Assembly (NCBI GenBank): GCA_963695505.1
Contig: CAVOGX010000006.1
Location: forward strand, 124,001 to 188,000
Direction of reading: 5' to 3'
DNA: 64,000 bases
Origin: JACSRF01 sp963695505
GTDB lineage: Bacteria > Chloroflexota > Anaerolineae > Promineifilales > Promineifilaceae
Position 1 is the stretch's first letter, and the number at the start of each line of letters is the position of its first letter. The translations under genes were made by a program, and so were the position numbers. Positions 61,946 through 64,000 of the stretch are shown here, one piece after another. The notes below the pieces were generated by a model. The model was given only the letters and a program-made list of their open reading frames with translations. It had not been told where the DNA came from and did not search any database.

Positions 61946-64000
61946 ATGGCTAAACCTAGTTGGGAAGGCCGCACCCTTGGTGGGCGATATCAGATTGGGG
62001 AATTGTTGGGGCATGGGGGTATGTCCTCGGTTTATCGAGCTTTTGATCCCAACCTTAAACGAGATGTAGCCGTAAAAATAATTCATACGCATTTGTCGGA
62101 TCAACCCGATTTTGTGGAACGCTTTGAGCGGGAAGCAGCATCTGTGGCCCAACTGCGCCACCCGAACATTATTCAGGTTCATGACTTCAGCCATGAGGAC
62201 AACATTTACTACATCGTTTTTGAGTATATTGCCGGCGAAAACTTGCAGGACAGGCTGAAGCGTTTAAGCGCAGCCAATCAGTATATGCCGCTTCCGGAAG
62301 TGAAAAAGGTCATTATCAGCCTGGCTAACGCGCTTGATTATGCCCATGGAAAAGGTATCGTTCATCGGGATATTAAGCCGGCAAACGTGATGTTAAATGA
62401 CGACAACGAACCAATATTGATGGATTTTGGGATCACGAAAATTATTGGCGGCGGCAAGCAAACAGCTACGGGAATAACTCTGGGAACGGTGCAGTATATG
62501 TCTCCAGAGCAAATAAAAGGATTGCCGGTAGATGCGCGTACCGATATTTATGCCTTAGGCATCACGCTGTTTGAGATGTTAGGGGGGCGTTCGCCCTTTG
62601 AGGCGAACTCCACGATGGCTGTGATGATGATGCACGTGCAAAGTCCCGTGCCCGATCCGCGGGCTATTCGCAACAATATTCCTCCTGTATTTGTGGATAT
62701 TCTCAACAAAGCCATGGCTAAAGAGCCCCAGGAACGTTATCAAAGGGCGTTGGATATGGCGCGAGATATGCGCTGGACGCAGGATGAGGTGACGCCGCTG
62801 GGGGCGACGATTGTGGATTATGGCGGGTACCAGCAGGTGGCCGATGCGGATAAGACGCTGCTAGACGTTGATGATTATCGCTTAAATCCTGGGGCTGTCC
62901 CGGCTACGGAAGTGATTTCATATGGGCCAGAAGCAGGTGGGCATGCAAACGTGATGCCCATGCCTTACGCGCCGCCAAATGCTGCAGGGCAAAGCAAGGG
63001 GAAGAGATCGCCCGTATTGTTAGCAGGGCTGGCCGTGATTTTGCTGGCCCTCATAGGAGGCGCGGTTTGGTTCTTTGGTTTTCGCGGACCAAGCGTTGCC
63101 GATAGGGTGGCAGAAGCGAACGCATTGGTCGACGCTGGGCAATATGATGAAGCGATTGCAGCCTTTGAAGAAATTTTATTGGAAGAACCGGAGAGGAAAC
63201 GGCCGTTGCTGGTCTTGATACTGCTATTTTAGCCCGCGCCCAGGCAGCCATAGATCAGGGCAAGGACGACGAAGCGGAGGCAGACCTGACCCGCTTGCTG
63301 GCAGAAAAACCTGATGACGTGTCTCTGAATATGCTTATGGCGGACATCTGGCCAGGCAAGAGCAATTTGCTGACGCGCTGCCTTACTTTGACGCGGTTTT
63401 AAGGCAGGATGACGAACTGGTGGATGCGTATTTGGGTGCAGGCCAGGCGGCTTATGAACTGGACAATTACAATCGAGCTCTGGATTATTTTAGTGAGGCA
63501 GTAACCATTGCGCCGGGTAATGCGGAGGCTTATGCGGGGCAGGGAAAGAGCTATTATGCTTTGGGCTGGTACGAAAATGCCATTTCCCCGCTAGAAAAAT
63601 GGGCTTCCCTTGACCAACAAGCTGCTGAGCCTTATCAACGGCTGAATCAAATTTATGAAGAATCGGGCGATGAGCAACAGAGGTTAGAAGTTGCAAACAA
63701 ATGGGTTGAGCGGGATCCTGAAAACGCAGAGGCGCATAGCGCATTAGGTTGGAGCTATTATAGCTTGGAGCGGTATGATGATGCATATGCGTCATTTACC
63801 GATGCAATAGCAAAAAACGACACCGTTTTTTCGGCTTATAGAGGCTTGGGACATATACATTTTGCGGCTGGACGGTATGAAGAGGCTATTGAAAATTATC
63901 GCAAATGGCTTGATTATGATCCCAACAACTTCAGTGCCTATAATTCTCTTGGATGGTCTTATTATAATACCCAACGGTATACAGAGGCGCAGGATACTTT
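61946..64000 (+). CDS. membrane Ser/Thr protein kinase with extracellular TPR domain (frameshifted, runs off the end)
   Basis: RBS AGAGGAG before ATG 61946. The kinase domain spans about residues 13-275: YQIGELLGHGGMSSVYRAFD, VAVKII (ATP Lys), IVHRDIKPANVMLNDD (catalytic loop), LMDFGITKI, GTVQYMSPEQIKGLPVDART. A juxtamembrane stretch precedes one helix (VLLAGLAVILLALIGGAVWF, about 352-372). The outer part is a string of TPRs (ADRVAEANALVDAGQYDEAI, AEAHSALGWSYYSLERYDDA). Breaks occur near 63195 and 63345; the TPR frame continues to the window edge. Typical PknB-like sensor kinase with a protein-binding outer domain. Confidence 0.88.

Overview
The window looks like a piece of a Chloroflexota chromosome, probably Anaerolineae or a close relative. 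This is inferred from gene content and style, not from a marker tree. It has two giant BTAD/AAA regulators, an alpha-2-macroglobulin lipoprotein, a DUF1501/DUF1800 pair, SH3b and PPC-type surface proteins with Pro/Thr linkers, a Ser/Thr kinase with TPRs, and many short leaderless-type promoters. The flanks are GC-rich and saturated with the palindrome ACGGCCGT: I count more than 60 copies by eye where about 1-2 are expected.

Layout. 1-8.3 kb: a tiny minus-strand transcription unit, rnhB, a RelE-type toxin-antitoxin pair, a GNAT-VOC fusion, a MarR regulator with a heterodimeric ABC exporter, and a second toxin-antitoxin pair lying between the exporter 3' end and a fossil copy of that 3' end. 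8.4-14.2 kb: an AT-richer island of promoter-poor genes separated by attC-like recombination sites, with no integrase in view (a CALIN, i.e. integron cassettes without intI). One cassette gene is split by an IS982-type element with a visible target duplication. 14.2-23 kb: AhpD-like protein, SH3b protein, methyltransferase, SDR epimerase, DnaQ-DinG helicase, PPC lipoprotein. 23.2-29.4 kb: alpha-2-macroglobulin. 29.5-32 kb: pheA-aroF behind what reads as a Phe/Trp-rich leader-peptide attenuator. 32-37 kb: tadA, tRNA-Ser(CGA), methyltransferase, DUF1501/DUF1800 operon. 37-44.5 kb: tandem BTAD regulators. 44.5-46.5 kb: small membrane and secreted proteins. 46.5-56 kb: a polyol (mannitol-type) PTS operon read on the minus strand, from a PRD regulator through EIIC, EIIB, EIIA, a fused HPr-EI and a zinc-type dehydrogenase to FruK. 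56-64 kb: WecG-type glycosyltransferase, RsmF-like rRNA methylase, a TGT, an ArmA/RmtB-type 16S rRNA methyltransferase, a Wzz-like protein and a Ser/Thr kinase running off the end.

How the genes work together. The exporter is probably controlled by the MarR protein upstream. The PTS operon encodes its own regulator, its general and sugar-specific components, and downstream oxidation and phosphorylation steps. PheA and the DAHP synthase control aromatic amino-acid flux and share one attenuated leader.

Caveat. At least 30 single-base frameshifts interrupt otherwise well-conserved genes, unevenly: 32.7-40.7 kb is clean, while the exporter, alpha-2-macroglobulin and HPr-EI are shredded. Many sit at short homopolymers, so they look like uncorrected assembly indels rather than decay. 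I annotate these loci as single genes.
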